DNA of 43,530 nt, taken from Hyphomonadaceae bacterium UBA7672. GTDB lineage: Bacteria > Pseudomonadota > Alphaproteobacteria > Caulobacterales > Hyphomonadaceae. Numbering within the stretch: the first letter of the stretch is position 1; each line of letters starts with the position of its first letter. Under the pieces are notes generated by a model that worked only from the letters and a program-made list of their open reading frames with translations, made no database searches and was not told the DNA's origin. The stretch is from contig DLHI01000009.1 in assembly GCA_002483135.1 (NCBI GenBank), positions 1 through 43,530 on the forward strand, given 5' to 3'. The position numbers and the translations under genes are program-made. This document shows, in pieces, positions 15,448 to 22,797 of this stretch.

Positions 15448-17283
15448 ATGACCCGACTCAATAGAATAGCCTTAAATCGCCGGGGGTTTCTGCGCACGAC
15501 CGGTCTCGGCGGGGGTAGCTTGATGTTGATTGCAACGCTGCCCGCGTGGGCGCAGGGGCACTCTGCCGGGATGTCACGCGGATCTGGAGAGCTCTCCGGA
15601 ACCGATATCAAGCTCACCATCGGTCATGTCCCCATCTCCATCGAGGGGCGTGAAGGCCATGCTGTGGCGATTAATGGCATGGTCCCGGGTCCGCTTATCC
15701 GTCTCAAAGAGGGGACAACTGTCCGTCTCAGCGTTACCAACACACTGGACGAAGACACGTCGATCCACTGGCACGGACTTCTCGTGCCCTTCGAAATGGA
15801 CGGCGTGCCTGGCGTCAGCTTCCCCGGCATCCCTGCGGGCGAAACCTTCACTTACGAGTTCCCGGTCAAACAGTCCGGCACCTATTGGTATCACAGCCAT
15901 TCTGGCCTGCAGGAACAGGAAGGACATTATGGCCCGATCGTCATTGATCCGGCAGGCCCCGATCCCGTCGCCTTCGATCGCGAGCACGTTGTCGTCCTGT
16001 CAGACTATAGCTTCATCCATCCACACCGGCTGTTCCAGAAGCTGAAGCAGCAAGCCGGCGTCTTCAATTATCAGAAGCAGACGATCGCAGGCCTTCTTGC
16101 CGGCAAGGACCAGACGTTGGGCGAACGCCTGACCTGGGGTCAGGAACTCATGGATCCGTCTGATATCGCGGACATCACCGGTGCGGTCTATACCTTCCTC
16201 ATCAATGGCCGCGGTCCCGCAGACAACTGGACTGCGCTCTTCACACCCGGCGAGCGCGTGCGTCTGCGCTTCATCAACGCCGCGGCGCAGACCATTTTCA
16301 ATGTGCGCATTCCAGGGCTGAAGCTGACTGTTGTTGCCGCTGACGGACAAAATATTCGGCCGATCACGGTTGATGAGTTCCAGATCGGCAATGCTGAAAC
16401 CTACGACGTCATTGTCACGCCAACCGAAGACCGGGCCTTCACGCTTGTCTCTGAAGCGATGGATCGATCAGGCATGGGGCGCGCGACGCTCGCGCCACGC
16501 CTTGGCATGACGGCCGAAGTGCCGCCGCTCCGCGAGCGTCCACTGGCCACGATGAAAGACATGGGCATGGACATGAGCTCCATGGGCGGAATGGATATGA
16601 GCGGCGGTGATCATGCCGCGATGAGTAATGGCGAGATGGCGGCAATGGCCGTTCCTGGCATGGCAGCGCCGCGCGTGCGCGGCGCGGACGTCATGGGCGA
16701 CATGGCCGGGATGGAAGGCATGGATATGTCCATGCGGAACTGGATGAACGCGCCACAGATTGAGATGGGCCCTGGTGTCCAGACAATCGCCCCGATGCCG
16801 GTGGATCGCACCGGCGAGACAGGGCAGGGGCTTGAGAGCGTCGGCCACCGCGTTCTTGTCTACAAGGATCTCGTCGCGCTTGAACCCAATGCCGACACAC
16901 GCGCCCCCTCACGCGAACTGGAGATCCGCCTTACCGGCAACATGGAACGGTTCATGTGGGGATTTGACGGGAAGAGGTTCTCGGACAAGCCCGCACCCTA
17001 TGCTTGCCGCAAGAACGAACGTGTCCGGGTTAGCCTCGTAAACGACACGATGATGGCGCACCCCATTCATCTGCATGGCCACTTTTTTGAATTGGCCCAC
17101 CGAGCCCCTCTTGGCTACATGCCGCGCAAGCACACGGTCATTGTCGCACCGGGCGGGATTGTGAAGTTCGACTTCACGGCCGAGCCGGGTGACTGGGCGT
17201 TCCACTGCCACATGCTTTACCACATGCATGCCGGAATGTTTCAGGTCTTCACTGTCCGTCCGCTCGACGGAGCTTCCTCATGA
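15448..17283 (+). CDS. copA: Periplasmic multicopper oxidase CopA (PcoA family)
   Basis: A 611-residue multicopper oxidase that oxidises copper(I) and protects the periplasm. The Tat signal NRRGFLRTTGLGGG (residues 9-22) shows export of a folded, copper-loaded protein. The copper-ligand motifs are complete: HWHG (in SIHWHGLLVPFEMDG), YWYHSHSG, HPIHLHGHFFEL and the type 1 site HCHMLYHMHAGMF. A Met-rich insert (about residues 368-435, with MGMDMSSMGGMDMSGGDH) is typical of CopA and binds copper. The ATG at 15448 with GGAG upstream is chosen because it places the Tat motif correctly; an ATG at 15388 is possible. The stop overlaps the copB start (ATGA). Confidence 0.95.
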   Translation: MTRLNRIALNRRGFLRTTGLGGGSLMLIATLPAWAQGHSAGMSRGSGELSGTDIKLTIGHVPISIEGREGHAVAINGMVPGPLIRLKEGTTVRLSVTNTLDEDTSIHWHGLLVPFEMDGVPGVSFPGIPAGETFTYEFPVKQSGTYWYHSHSGLQEQEGHYGPIVIDPAGPDPVAFDREHVVVLSDYSFIHPHRLFQKLKQQAGVFNYQKQTIAGLLAGKDQTLGERLTWGQELMDPSDIADITGAVYTFLINGRGPADNWTALFTPGERVRLRFINAAAQTIFNVRIPGLKLTVVAADGQNIRPITVDEFQIGNAETYDVIVTPTEDRAFTLVSEAMDRSGMGRATLAPRLGMTAEVPPLRERPLATMKDMGMDMSSMGGMDMSGGDHAAMSNGEMAAMAVPGMAAPRVRGADVMGDMAGMEGMDMSMRNWMNAPQIEMGPGVQTIAPMPVDRTGETGQGLESVGHRVLVYKDLVALEPNADTRAPSRELEIRLTGNMERFMWGFDGKRFSDKPAPYACRKNERVRVSLVNDTMMAHPIHLHGHFFELAHRAPLGYMPRKHTVIVAPGGIVKFDFTAEPGDWAFHCHMLYHMHAGMFQVFTVRPLDGASS

Positions 17284-18368
17284 ACCGGTATCTGCTTCTT
17301 GCGGCCCTCTCGCTCGGCGTTGCTGCTCCAGCCTTTGCCCAGCACGGAGGTCACGGCGCGCCACAGACACCGGCTCCCCAGGCGCCCGCGCCGCAAAGAC
17401 CCGCGCCACAGCAGCAACCCGCTGCGCCTGCCGATCAACATGGCGGGCATACTATGCCAATGCCTCCGGCTTCCCCGCCCCAGACACGCGCCCCTCTGGC
17501 GCCCGCTTCGCCCACGCAGTCTGCGCCTAACGATCCGCACAGCGGGCATACGATGCCGGAGAGGCCGGCTGCGGCTGCGGACGAGCATGCTGGTCATGCG
17601 ATGGATGCCGAAGCCATCGATCCGCCAGAGGTGGGTAATGACGTGCCACCGGATGCACCCGGCGAGTTCGCCGCCGATCGCTTTTTCCCGCAAGGAGACA
17701 TGAGCCGGGCCCGCAGTATTCTGCGCGACGAGCACGGTGGTGCGCTCACTTACAAGATCATGAGCAACCTGCTCGAGTATCAAAGCCAGAACGGGGAGGA
17801 CGGCTATCGATGGGACGGCCAGGCTTGGTTTGGCGGCGACATCGACCGTGTGGTCATCAAGACCGAAGGCCAGGGAAGCAGGGACCAAATAGACGACGCC
17901 GAGGTGCAGGTGCTCTATTCGCGCGCCTGGGATCATGTAACCGACTTGCAAATTGGATTACGGCAAGACATTGAGCCAAATCCATCGCGTACCTACCTTG
18001 CGCTTGGCTTTCAGACGCTGCTGCCATCTTGGTTCGAGGTCGAAGGCGCTCTCTTCGTCGGCCAACGCGGGCAGATGCTCGCCCGCATAAACGGCAGCTA
18101 TGACTTCCATATAACGCAACGCCTTGTCCTGCAGCCACGCGCTGAACTCAATCTCGCCGCCCAAGATGATCCGGCCGTTGGACTTGGCTCTGGCCTTTCA
18201 GACGCGGAAGTGGGACTTCGCCTCCGCTATGAAATCCAGCGCGAGTTTGCACCGTATGTTGGCGTCTCTTGGGACCGCAAATTTGGCAGCACAGCCGACT
18301 ATGCGCGTGCTGACGGGGAGCGCGCCGAGACAACGAGTTTTGTCGTCGGGCTGCGGGCGTGGTATTGA
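17280..18368 (+). CDS. copB: Copper resistance outer-membrane protein CopB
   Basis: A 362-residue protein with a signal peptide (cleavage after PAFAQ), a long Pro/Ala/Gln/His-rich linker (to about residue 125, with repeated HGGH and SGHTMP motifs) and a C-terminal beta-barrel domain of the CopB family ending in the aromatic WY typical of outer-membrane proteins. Barrel landmarks include LEYQSQNGEDGYRWDGQAWF and GRVLQ-like strands to SWDRKFG. The His/Met linker probably binds copper. The 4-base overlap with copA indicates translational coupling. Nothing in the sequence shows the regulator of the pair. Confidence 0.93.
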   Translation: MNRYLLLAALSLGVAAPAFAQHGGHGAPQTPAPQAPAPQRPAPQQQPAAPADQHGGHTMPMPPASPPQTRAPLAPASPTQSAPNDPHSGHTMPERPAAAADEHAGHAMDAEAIDPPEVGNDVPPDAPGEFAADRFFPQGDMSRARSILRDEHGGALTYKIMSNLLEYQSQNGEDGYRWDGQAWFGGDIDRVVIKTEGQGSRDQIDDAEVQVLYSRAWDHVTDLQIGLRQDIEPNPSRTYLALGFQTLLPSWFEVEGALFVGQRGQMLARINGSYDFHITQRLVLQPRAELNLAAQDDPAVGLGSGLSDAEVGLRLRYEIQREFAPYVGVSWDRKFGSTADYARADGERAETTSFVVGLRAWY

Positions 18369-18564
18369 GGGAATGAATCAATCTTTCGCAACTTCGGACT
18401 GCCGATTTTGCGATTGCTTTGCCCTCGGAGAGTAAGCGCTCAAGCGCAACGCAGCTTAGCTACATTCCTGTCAATTTAGACTTGATGGGGGGTGGCTACG
18501 CAGTGCGTAGGTGTTCCAAAGAGGCAACTTGTGACTGCGTCAGGAGCGGACGGGAGCGGGAAAA

Positions 18565-19527
18565 TTGGCCGACATTTCTGACATTGTGAGGTGCCCATCA
18601 TCACACGAGCGGCTGACGCTTGATCGCGCTGCGGGGAAGTTCGCTACGACGAATGGAATCACATATTCTTTCGAGAACGAGATCGGCTGTTTCCTCGCTT
18701 CTGCGTCAGAAAATGATGGCAATCGCAGCACGCGTACCTTCTACGATGAAGGTGGATGGGCTATTGATACTGATGGTCTCTACGAGGATACCAAGAGGTT
18801 CGTTGATACACGACCCACTTCGTTGCGCTTCACGCGCGCGTGCATGACCCGGCTGGGTAAGTACTTCAACACAGGCGGCCAGTATTTGCTGGATGCGGGA
18901 AGTGGTCCCATCGCTCACAAGGAACTGCTGGCGTACAGCGACAAGTTCGAGAAGAGGGTATGTCTCGATCTCTCGGTGCCAGCATTGCACGAAGCACGAC
19001 GCAAGCTTGGCGACCGGGGCATCTATCTACAGGGCGACCTGACGGGCTTGCCGATCCAATCCAACGTGATCGACGCTGTGATGAGCTATCATGTGATCTA
19101 TCAGCTGCCGCCCCACCTGCAGGCCGCAGCGTTTCGCGAATTGTGGCGGGTTCTGAAGCCAGGCGGCGTCGCCGTTATCGTATACTGGTGGGCGGACCCA
19201 AAACTACCTCGGCAGGTTCAGCGCTTTGCCGACATCTTGCGTGGCAAAGGACGGCAGCCCTCCTATCCGACGCCGCAGGCAGCTGCGACCAACGTTCCCG
19301 ACCACAATCCGCTATCGCTTGAATGGTTCAAGTCGCAAGATTGGCCGTTTCGGTATAAGTTTGATACGTATCGGATCGTAGCCAATTCGTTTCTCCAATC
19401 TTCGATCCCCGACGATTGGCGAGGCGCTGTCTTTCTAGGGTTCCTCATGACTTTGCAGCGTCTTGCCCCTGGCTATTGTGGCAGACACGGTCTGATGCCG
19501 GCAATTGTCCTGCGTAAACCCGCGTGA
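18565..19527 (+). CDS. Class I SAM-dependent methyltransferase with Trm112-like N-terminus
   Basis: A 320-residue protein. The first 50 residues (DIVRCPSSHERLTLD...ITYSFENEIGCFL) look like a Trm112-type small domain, although the usual zinc cysteines are incomplete. The core has the SAM-binding motif LLDAGSGPIAHKELL, the acidic block VCLDLSVPALHEARRKL, DAVMSYHVIYQLP and FRELWRVLKPGGVAVIVYW. The substrate is unknown. The start is TTG at 18565, supported by GGAG eight bases upstream. The NTF2-like gene follows (its open frame overlaps the stop, its likely ATG is 38 bases on), so the two may be cotranscribed. A link with copper is not shown by the sequence. Confidence 0.82.
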   Translation: MADISDIVRCPSSHERLTLDRAAGKFATTNGITYSFENEIGCFLASASENDGNRSTRTFYDEGGWAIDTDGLYEDTKRFVDTRPTSLRFTRACMTRLGKYFNTGGQYLLDAGSGPIAHKELLAYSDKFEKRVCLDLSVPALHEARRKLGDRGIYLQGDLTGLPIQSNVIDAVMSYHVIYQLPPHLQAAAFRELWRVLKPGGVAVIVYWWADPKLPRQVQRFADILRGKGRQPSYPTPQAAATNVPDHNPLSLEWFKSQDWPFRYKFDTYRIVANSFLQSSIPDDWRGAVFLGFLMTLQRLAPGYCGRHGLMPAIVLRKPA

Positions 19528-19565
19528 TGAGACTTCTGAGGTTTAAGCAACGAGGGAAAGCATCA

Positions 19566-20054
19566 ATGATCTACAGTCCTCTCCGATGGGCGCTCTCGGC
19601 AGTGTTTTTCGTGATTACGCCAACTGTCGCCACAGCGCAGAATAGTCATGTCCCCTCAGTTGCGGCCATGTCGTACGAAGCGCAGGAGGCGGCGAAGGCG
19701 GTGGACGCGTTCCATGCCAAACTTGCTGCCGGTGATAGCGCGGCCGCCGCCGCACTGCTCGCTGAGGACGCGCTGATCTTTGAGGGCGGCCATGCTGAAC
19801 GCTCGAGGGCCGAATACGCCTCGCACCACGCCGGTGCGGATGCCGCCTATGCCACTGTGGTTCCCTCAAAGCTCATGCGACGCAGCGGCTTTGTCGAAAG
19901 TGGGACTGCCTGGATCGTCAGCGAAGGCCGTACGACTGGGACGTACAAGGACAAGCCCGTCGATCGCATGACCACCGAAACGATGATCCTGCGGAAGACT
20001 GCGGATGGTTGGCGCATCGCTCACATTCATTGGTCATCGCGCGCCGCATCGTAA
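19566..20054 (+). CDS. Exported NTF2-like (SnoaL/DUF4440-type) protein
   Basis: A 162-residue protein with a signal peptide ending around TVATAQ and an NTF2-like cone fold: the helix AVDAFHAKLAAGDSAAAAAL, the LLAEDALIFEGGHAE block and C-terminal strands AWIVSEGRTTGTYKDK, TETMILRKTADGWRIAHIHW. Family members are periplasmic and of varied or unknown function; similar proteins are often met in copper loci. The ATG at 19566 (GAGGG upstream) places the signal peptide at the terminus; the open frame begins at 19524. It converges with the ECF sigma gene with a 12-base gap. Confidence 0.8.
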   Translation: MIYSPLRWALSAVFFVITPTVATAQNSHVPSVAAMSYEAQEAAKAVDAFHAKLAAGDSAAAAALLAEDALIFEGGHAERSRAEYASHHAGADAAYATVVPSKLMRRSGFVESGTAWIVSEGRTTGTYKDKPVDRMTTETMILRKTADGWRIAHIHWSSRAAS

Positions 20055-20066
20055 TCGTCGATGAGG

Positions 20067-20648
20067 CTAGTCGACGTCAACGCCGTCGGCCTTGAGGGCT
20101 TCCGCAAGCAGCTTGCGGGCGCGGTAGACGCGGGTTTCGACGGCCTTGGCCGAGATTCCAAGCGTCTCGCCAGCCGCCGCCTGGGACAAGCCTTCGAAGG
20201 CCGTGAGGAGAAGGGGCTCTTTCAGCTGAACAGGCAGGGCGGCTATCGCGCGGTCGAGACTGATCAGCGTGGCCTCATTGTTGTCTTCGGCATTTGTCAA
20301 TGCGTTGGCGTCTGGCGCGGCTGTGGTCTCATCAAGCGTTCCGGCCGCATAGAAGAATCTCCGGACAATGCGCCGGCGGCCCCAGTCCCGGCATTTGTTG
20401 AGCGCGATCCGACGAAGCCATGCGCCGGCCGGGCGGGCGGTATCATAACGCCCGAGCGCCTGCCAAGCTGAAACGAAGCTTTCCTGGAGCAGGTCATACG
20501 CTTCGTCAGCATCGCCGACATACCGGCGGATGAAGCGGTACAGCGGTTCCTGATGGCGCCGGACAATGAGGTTGAAGGCTGAGCGATCTCCCTTGATGGC
20601 GCGCGCCGCAAGTACGGCGTCGCTATCGTCCGGTTTGCTCACGCTCAT
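20067..20648 (-). CDS. ECF-type RNA polymerase sigma factor (CnrH-like)
   Basis: A 193-residue sigma factor with only regions 2 and 4, as in extracytoplasmic-function sigmas. Region 2 includes FNLIVRRHQEPLYRFIRRYV and DEAYDLLQESFVSAWQAL. Region 4 includes LPVQLKEPLLLTAFEGLSQA and the helix-turn-helix ETLGISAKAVETRVYRARKLL. Its start overlaps the stop of the periplasmic metal-sensor gene, and a small one-helix membrane protein gene precedes that. This Y-X-H order matches CnrYXH/NccYXH of nickel and cobalt resistance. It should be held inactive by the membrane protein until metal is sensed outside. Target genes are not shown; its own promoter and the czc operon are candidates. Confidence 0.9.
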   Translation of the reverse strand: MSVSKPDDSDAVLAARAIKGDRSAFNLIVRRHQEPLYRFIRRYVGDADEAYDLLQESFVSAWQALGRYDTARPAGAWLRRIALNKCRDWGRRRIVRRFFYAAGTLDETTAAPDANALTNAEDNNEATLISLDRAIAALPVQLKEPLLLTAFEGLSQAAAGETLGISAKAVETRVYRARKLLAEALKADGVDVD

Positions 20649-21085
20649 TCGGCGCCCGCAGTCAACGCCTCGCCGATCCTGTCGTCGAACTTTCTGCGCT
20701 GATCCGGGGTCAGCACTTTGCGCATCGCGAAAACATGCGCGATTGTCTCCGTCTGAAGCGCGCCCATGGCGTCGTGGAAGTGTTGCACGGCCCCTTCCAC
20801 GGCCGGGCCCGCGGTCTCGCTTGCCTGGATTGCCGCGGCCAGCTCAGCATTGGCCTCGCGCATCTCTCCTTCCAGGGCCTGCCGCCGTGCCACGAAGTCC
20901 GCTTCCAGACTGTGGAGCGCGTTCTCCTGTTCGGCTGTTAGTGAAACTTCATCATGCACCATGGCGTGCAGGGACCGGTCTTGCGGTGGGGCGGCAAGCA
21001 GCTGGTGGCCCAGCCACATGCCGGCGATCCCGGCCGCGAAGGCGAGGACAACCGTGATGATGGCGCTGCGCACCGAAACCTTCAC
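20645..21085 (-). CDS. Periplasmic heavy-metal sensor (CnrX-like)
   Basis: A 146-residue protein with one N-terminal membrane helix (AIITVVLAFAAGIAGMWLG) and a helical periplasmic domain. The block RSLHAMVHDEVSLTAEQ resembles the His-x-x-x-His metal site of CnrX, and the helical hairpin EADFVARRQALEGEMREANAEL is typical of the metal-resistance/heavy-metal-sensor family. The start is GTG at 21085, overlapping the upstream stop, and its own stop overlaps the sigma-factor start, so all three genes are coupled. It probably senses divalent metal or copper and signals through the anti-sigma protein. Confidence 0.85.
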   Translation of the reverse strand: MKVSVRSAIITVVLAFAAGIAGMWLGHQLLAAPPQDRSLHAMVHDEVSLTAEQENALHSLEADFVARRQALEGEMREANAELAAAIQASETAGPAVEGAVQHFHDAMGALQTETIAHVFAMRKVLTPDQRRKFDDRIGEALTAGAE

Positions 21086-21357
21086 TTGGAAGGCTCCAGC
21101 AGGGTTGACGGCGCAAGGCTGGACCAGGCGGCAAATGGCGATGGCGAGGGCGCGACGGCTGATGCGGTCGAAGCGCTTAGAGCAGCGCCGCCCATCACAA
21201 AAAACGCCATCGCGGCTGTGCGAAGCCGCCAGGTCTGGCCGTTGATTTTCGCACGCTCCGAGAGCCGTTCAACGATCGCGACGGTTGCGCCGCCAAGATC
21301 ACGGTCCAGCGGCTGGTGGTTCAATTTCGCCAGCAAATGGTCAAGTTTAGGCGACAT
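21082..21357 (-). CDS. Small single-helix membrane protein, probable anti-sigma factor (CnrY-like)
   Basis: A 91-residue protein with a soluble N-terminal half (MSPKLDHLLAKLNHQPLDRD start), one membrane helix (about residues 48-67, AAMAFFVMGGAALSAS) and a short periplasmic tail. Size, topology and first position in a Y-X-H unit fit CnrY, whose cytoplasmic end binds the sigma factor. Sequence similarity cannot be judged here because CnrY proteins are very divergent. GGGAGATC before the ATG at 21357 fixes the start; the open frame extends to 21408. The stop overlaps the sensor start by 4 bases. Confidence 0.68.
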   Translation of the reverse strand: MSPKLDHLLAKLNHQPLDRDLGGATVAIVERLSERAKINGQTWRLRTAAMAFFVMGGAALSASTASAVAPSPSPFAAWSSLAPSTLLEPSK

Positions 21358-21418
21358 GCCGATCTCCCGATAAATCTGTTGCTCCCCGTCTATACGCACA
21401 CGGCGCAAATTTCACGCA

Positions 21419-21443
21419 GACGCTGCGCCGCTACGCAAATTCC
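21419..21443 (-). promoter_or_regulatory. Candidate ECF promoter of the cnrYXH-like operon
   Basis: On the minus strand, GGAATT (21443-21438) and CGTC (21422-21419) are separated by 15 bases, the layout of ECF promoters. The implied transcript would start about 50-55 bases before the anti-sigma ATG. This would allow autoregulation. It is a pattern match only. Confidence 0.35.
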
Positions 21444-21473
21444 GACAACCAGCGGCGCATTATTGCGCAACGA

Positions 21474-22325
21474 TCACTCGCTTGGGCCGCCAATCGTCGT
21501 GGCGGCTGAAACAGCAATGATTGCTGCGGCGAACAGTGTTGCTTCCAAGTACAGCGTAGTGCGGAGCCACAGGCGGCCGATGGCAGGGGCCGAAGAGATC
21601 TTCGCTGTTATGAACTGCTTGTTGATGGCGCCAAGACCCATGGCGATGACGGCGGTGAGAAGCTTGGCAAGCAGCAGGAGGCCGTAAGTCGTGCCGAAAA
21701 ACTTTTCGATCCCTCCTGCCAAAATCCACGCCAACCAGATTCCAAGTGCAATCAAGACCGGTATGGCGGCGATGGCGATGCTGCTGAACCGATGAAGGCG
21801 CCCGAGAAGGCGAGCATCGTCGAACGTCCTGGATGGATACAAGCTTAAGGGCGCCGCGACCCAGAACCCCGCAATCAAGACGTGAGTTGCGACCATTAAT
21901 GGGGCAAGGCCAGGGTCAGACAAGCCCTGCGAATGGCCGGTAAAGCCAAAACCCGCGCCCAGCGCGATCGCTCCAAGGGCGGCGATAATCCGGGATTTGA
22001 GCCAGACGCCAGAGACTGCGCCCCCGGCGCCTGCGACGATCAGCGATGTAGACGAGCCAAGACCCATCCACGCCAAAGGCAGCAGTTCAGCGTCGAAGAA
22101 ATTTGACCCATCACCCATCTGTGCGATGAGAATGGCCAGGCGAAGCACCAGGAAAACGACCAGGCCTCCACTTGCGACGAGCATGCGCAAGCGGAGGCCC
22201 TTGAATGCGTCTCGCTCCACGACGCCTAGCGCAGCGTGGAGCGCGAGCCCGATCGTCAGGAGCGCAAAGACGTTGAGACCGATCCGGTCGGCGAACTGCA
22301 GGAGTGACAGTCCGTCCCCGGTCAT
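21474..22325 (-). CDS. copD: Copper resistance inner-membrane protein CopD
   Basis: A 283-residue integral membrane protein with about eight hydrophobic segments. It carries CopD-type landmarks such as GFTGHSQG and LMVATHVLIAGFWVAAPLSL, with membrane-embedded histidines that could carry copper. CopD acts with CopC to move copper across the inner membrane or supply it to cuproproteins. It begins 4 bases after the copC stop, so the two are coupled. A gap of 116 bases separates it from the CnrY-like gene, where that unit may have its own promoter. Confidence 0.92.
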   Translation of the reverse strand: MTGDGLSLLQFADRIGLNVFALLTIGLALHAALGVVERDAFKGLRLRMLVASGGLVVFLVLRLAILIAQMGDGSNFFDAELLPLAWMGLGSSTSLIVAGAGGAVSGVWLKSRIIAALGAIALGAGFGFTGHSQGLSDPGLAPLMVATHVLIAGFWVAAPLSLYPSRTFDDARLLGRLHRFSSIAIAAIPVLIALGIWLAWILAGGIEKFFGTTYGLLLLAKLLTAVIAMGLGAINKQFITAKISSAPAIGRLWLRTTLYLEATLFAAAIIAVSAATTIGGPSE

Positions 22326-22329
22326 GATC

Positions 22330-22686
22330 TTATTTGCCTGTTACCGTGAAGTGTACTGCACCCGGCATTGCGTGGCCGTCCTTCGCCATTGATTTCCACG
22401 ATAGCGTATAGGAGCCCTTCTCAAGCTTCGGCAGCGGGATGGTGAATTCCTTGGCCGGCGCTTTTGAAGGCTTGAATTCAACAGCAATCATTTTCTTGTC
22501 GGCTGTCATAAGCATAAAGTTCGTGATCGCGCTCTCTTTCTCGAACGACACCTTGAACTCAGCCGGAGCCTGCGCCAGACTTGCATTATCGCTAATGCTC
22601 GTTTCCATCATCCCGCCATGGGCGAATGCAGGCGATGCGCCCAGTAGAGCTGCGGCTAGCGCGGCCGTCAGAAGCGTGTTTCTCAT
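22330..22686 (-). CDS. copC: Periplasmic copper-binding protein CopC
   Basis: A 118-residue CopC-family protein with a cleavable signal peptide (MRNTLLTAALAAALLGASPA, then FA) so that the mature protein begins with His, the usual N-terminal copper(II) ligand. The beta-sandwich core shows SLAQAPAEFKVSFEKE and the C-terminal YTLSWKSMAKDGHAMPGAVHF with ligand His and Met residues. AAGGAG eight bases before the ATG at 22686 fixes the start, although the frame is open to 22779. copD follows after 4 bases. Upstream lie two inverted repeats between this gene and the ATPase gene. Confidence 0.93.
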   Translation of the reverse strand: MRNTLLTAALAAALLGASPAFAHGGMMETSISDNASLAQAPAEFKVSFEKESAITNFMLMTADKKMIAVEFKPSKAPAKEFTIPLPKLEKGSYTLSWKSMAKDGHAMPGAVHFTVTGK

Positions 22687-22720
22687 TATGCACTCCTTGG
22701 GTTGGTCCGCGGGTTTTGCG

Positions 22721-22762
22721 GAGGGGTTCACTTGTAATACGCATCCGTTGGATGAACCCCTC
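22721..22762. promoter_or_regulatory. 10-bp inverted repeat upstream of copC
   Basis: GAGGGGTTCA (22721-22730) and TGAACCCCTC (22753-22762) are a perfect inverted repeat with a 22-base spacer that holds a smaller repeat CATCC-GTT-GGATG (22742-22754). The structure ends 34 bases before the copC ATG. It could be an operator, or an RNA hairpin that controls copCD expression. Confidence 0.5.
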
Positions 22763-22770
22763 AGCGATGG

Positions 22771-22797
22771 GGCTGCCATTGAAAGCTAATGGCAGCC
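22771..22797. terminator. 10-bp hairpin at the stop codon of the copper ATPase gene
   Basis: GGCTGCCATT (22771-22780) pairs perfectly with AATGGCAGCC (22788-22797) across a 7-base loop. It spans the TAG of the ATPase (22786-22788). No T-run follows on the minus strand, so it may stop transcription weakly or set mRNA processing between the ATPase and copCD. Confidence 0.5.

Noticed and set aside
17241..17951. 236-codon minus-strand frame over copB
   Set aside because: Shadow of the Pro/His-rich linker of CopB; no start signal.
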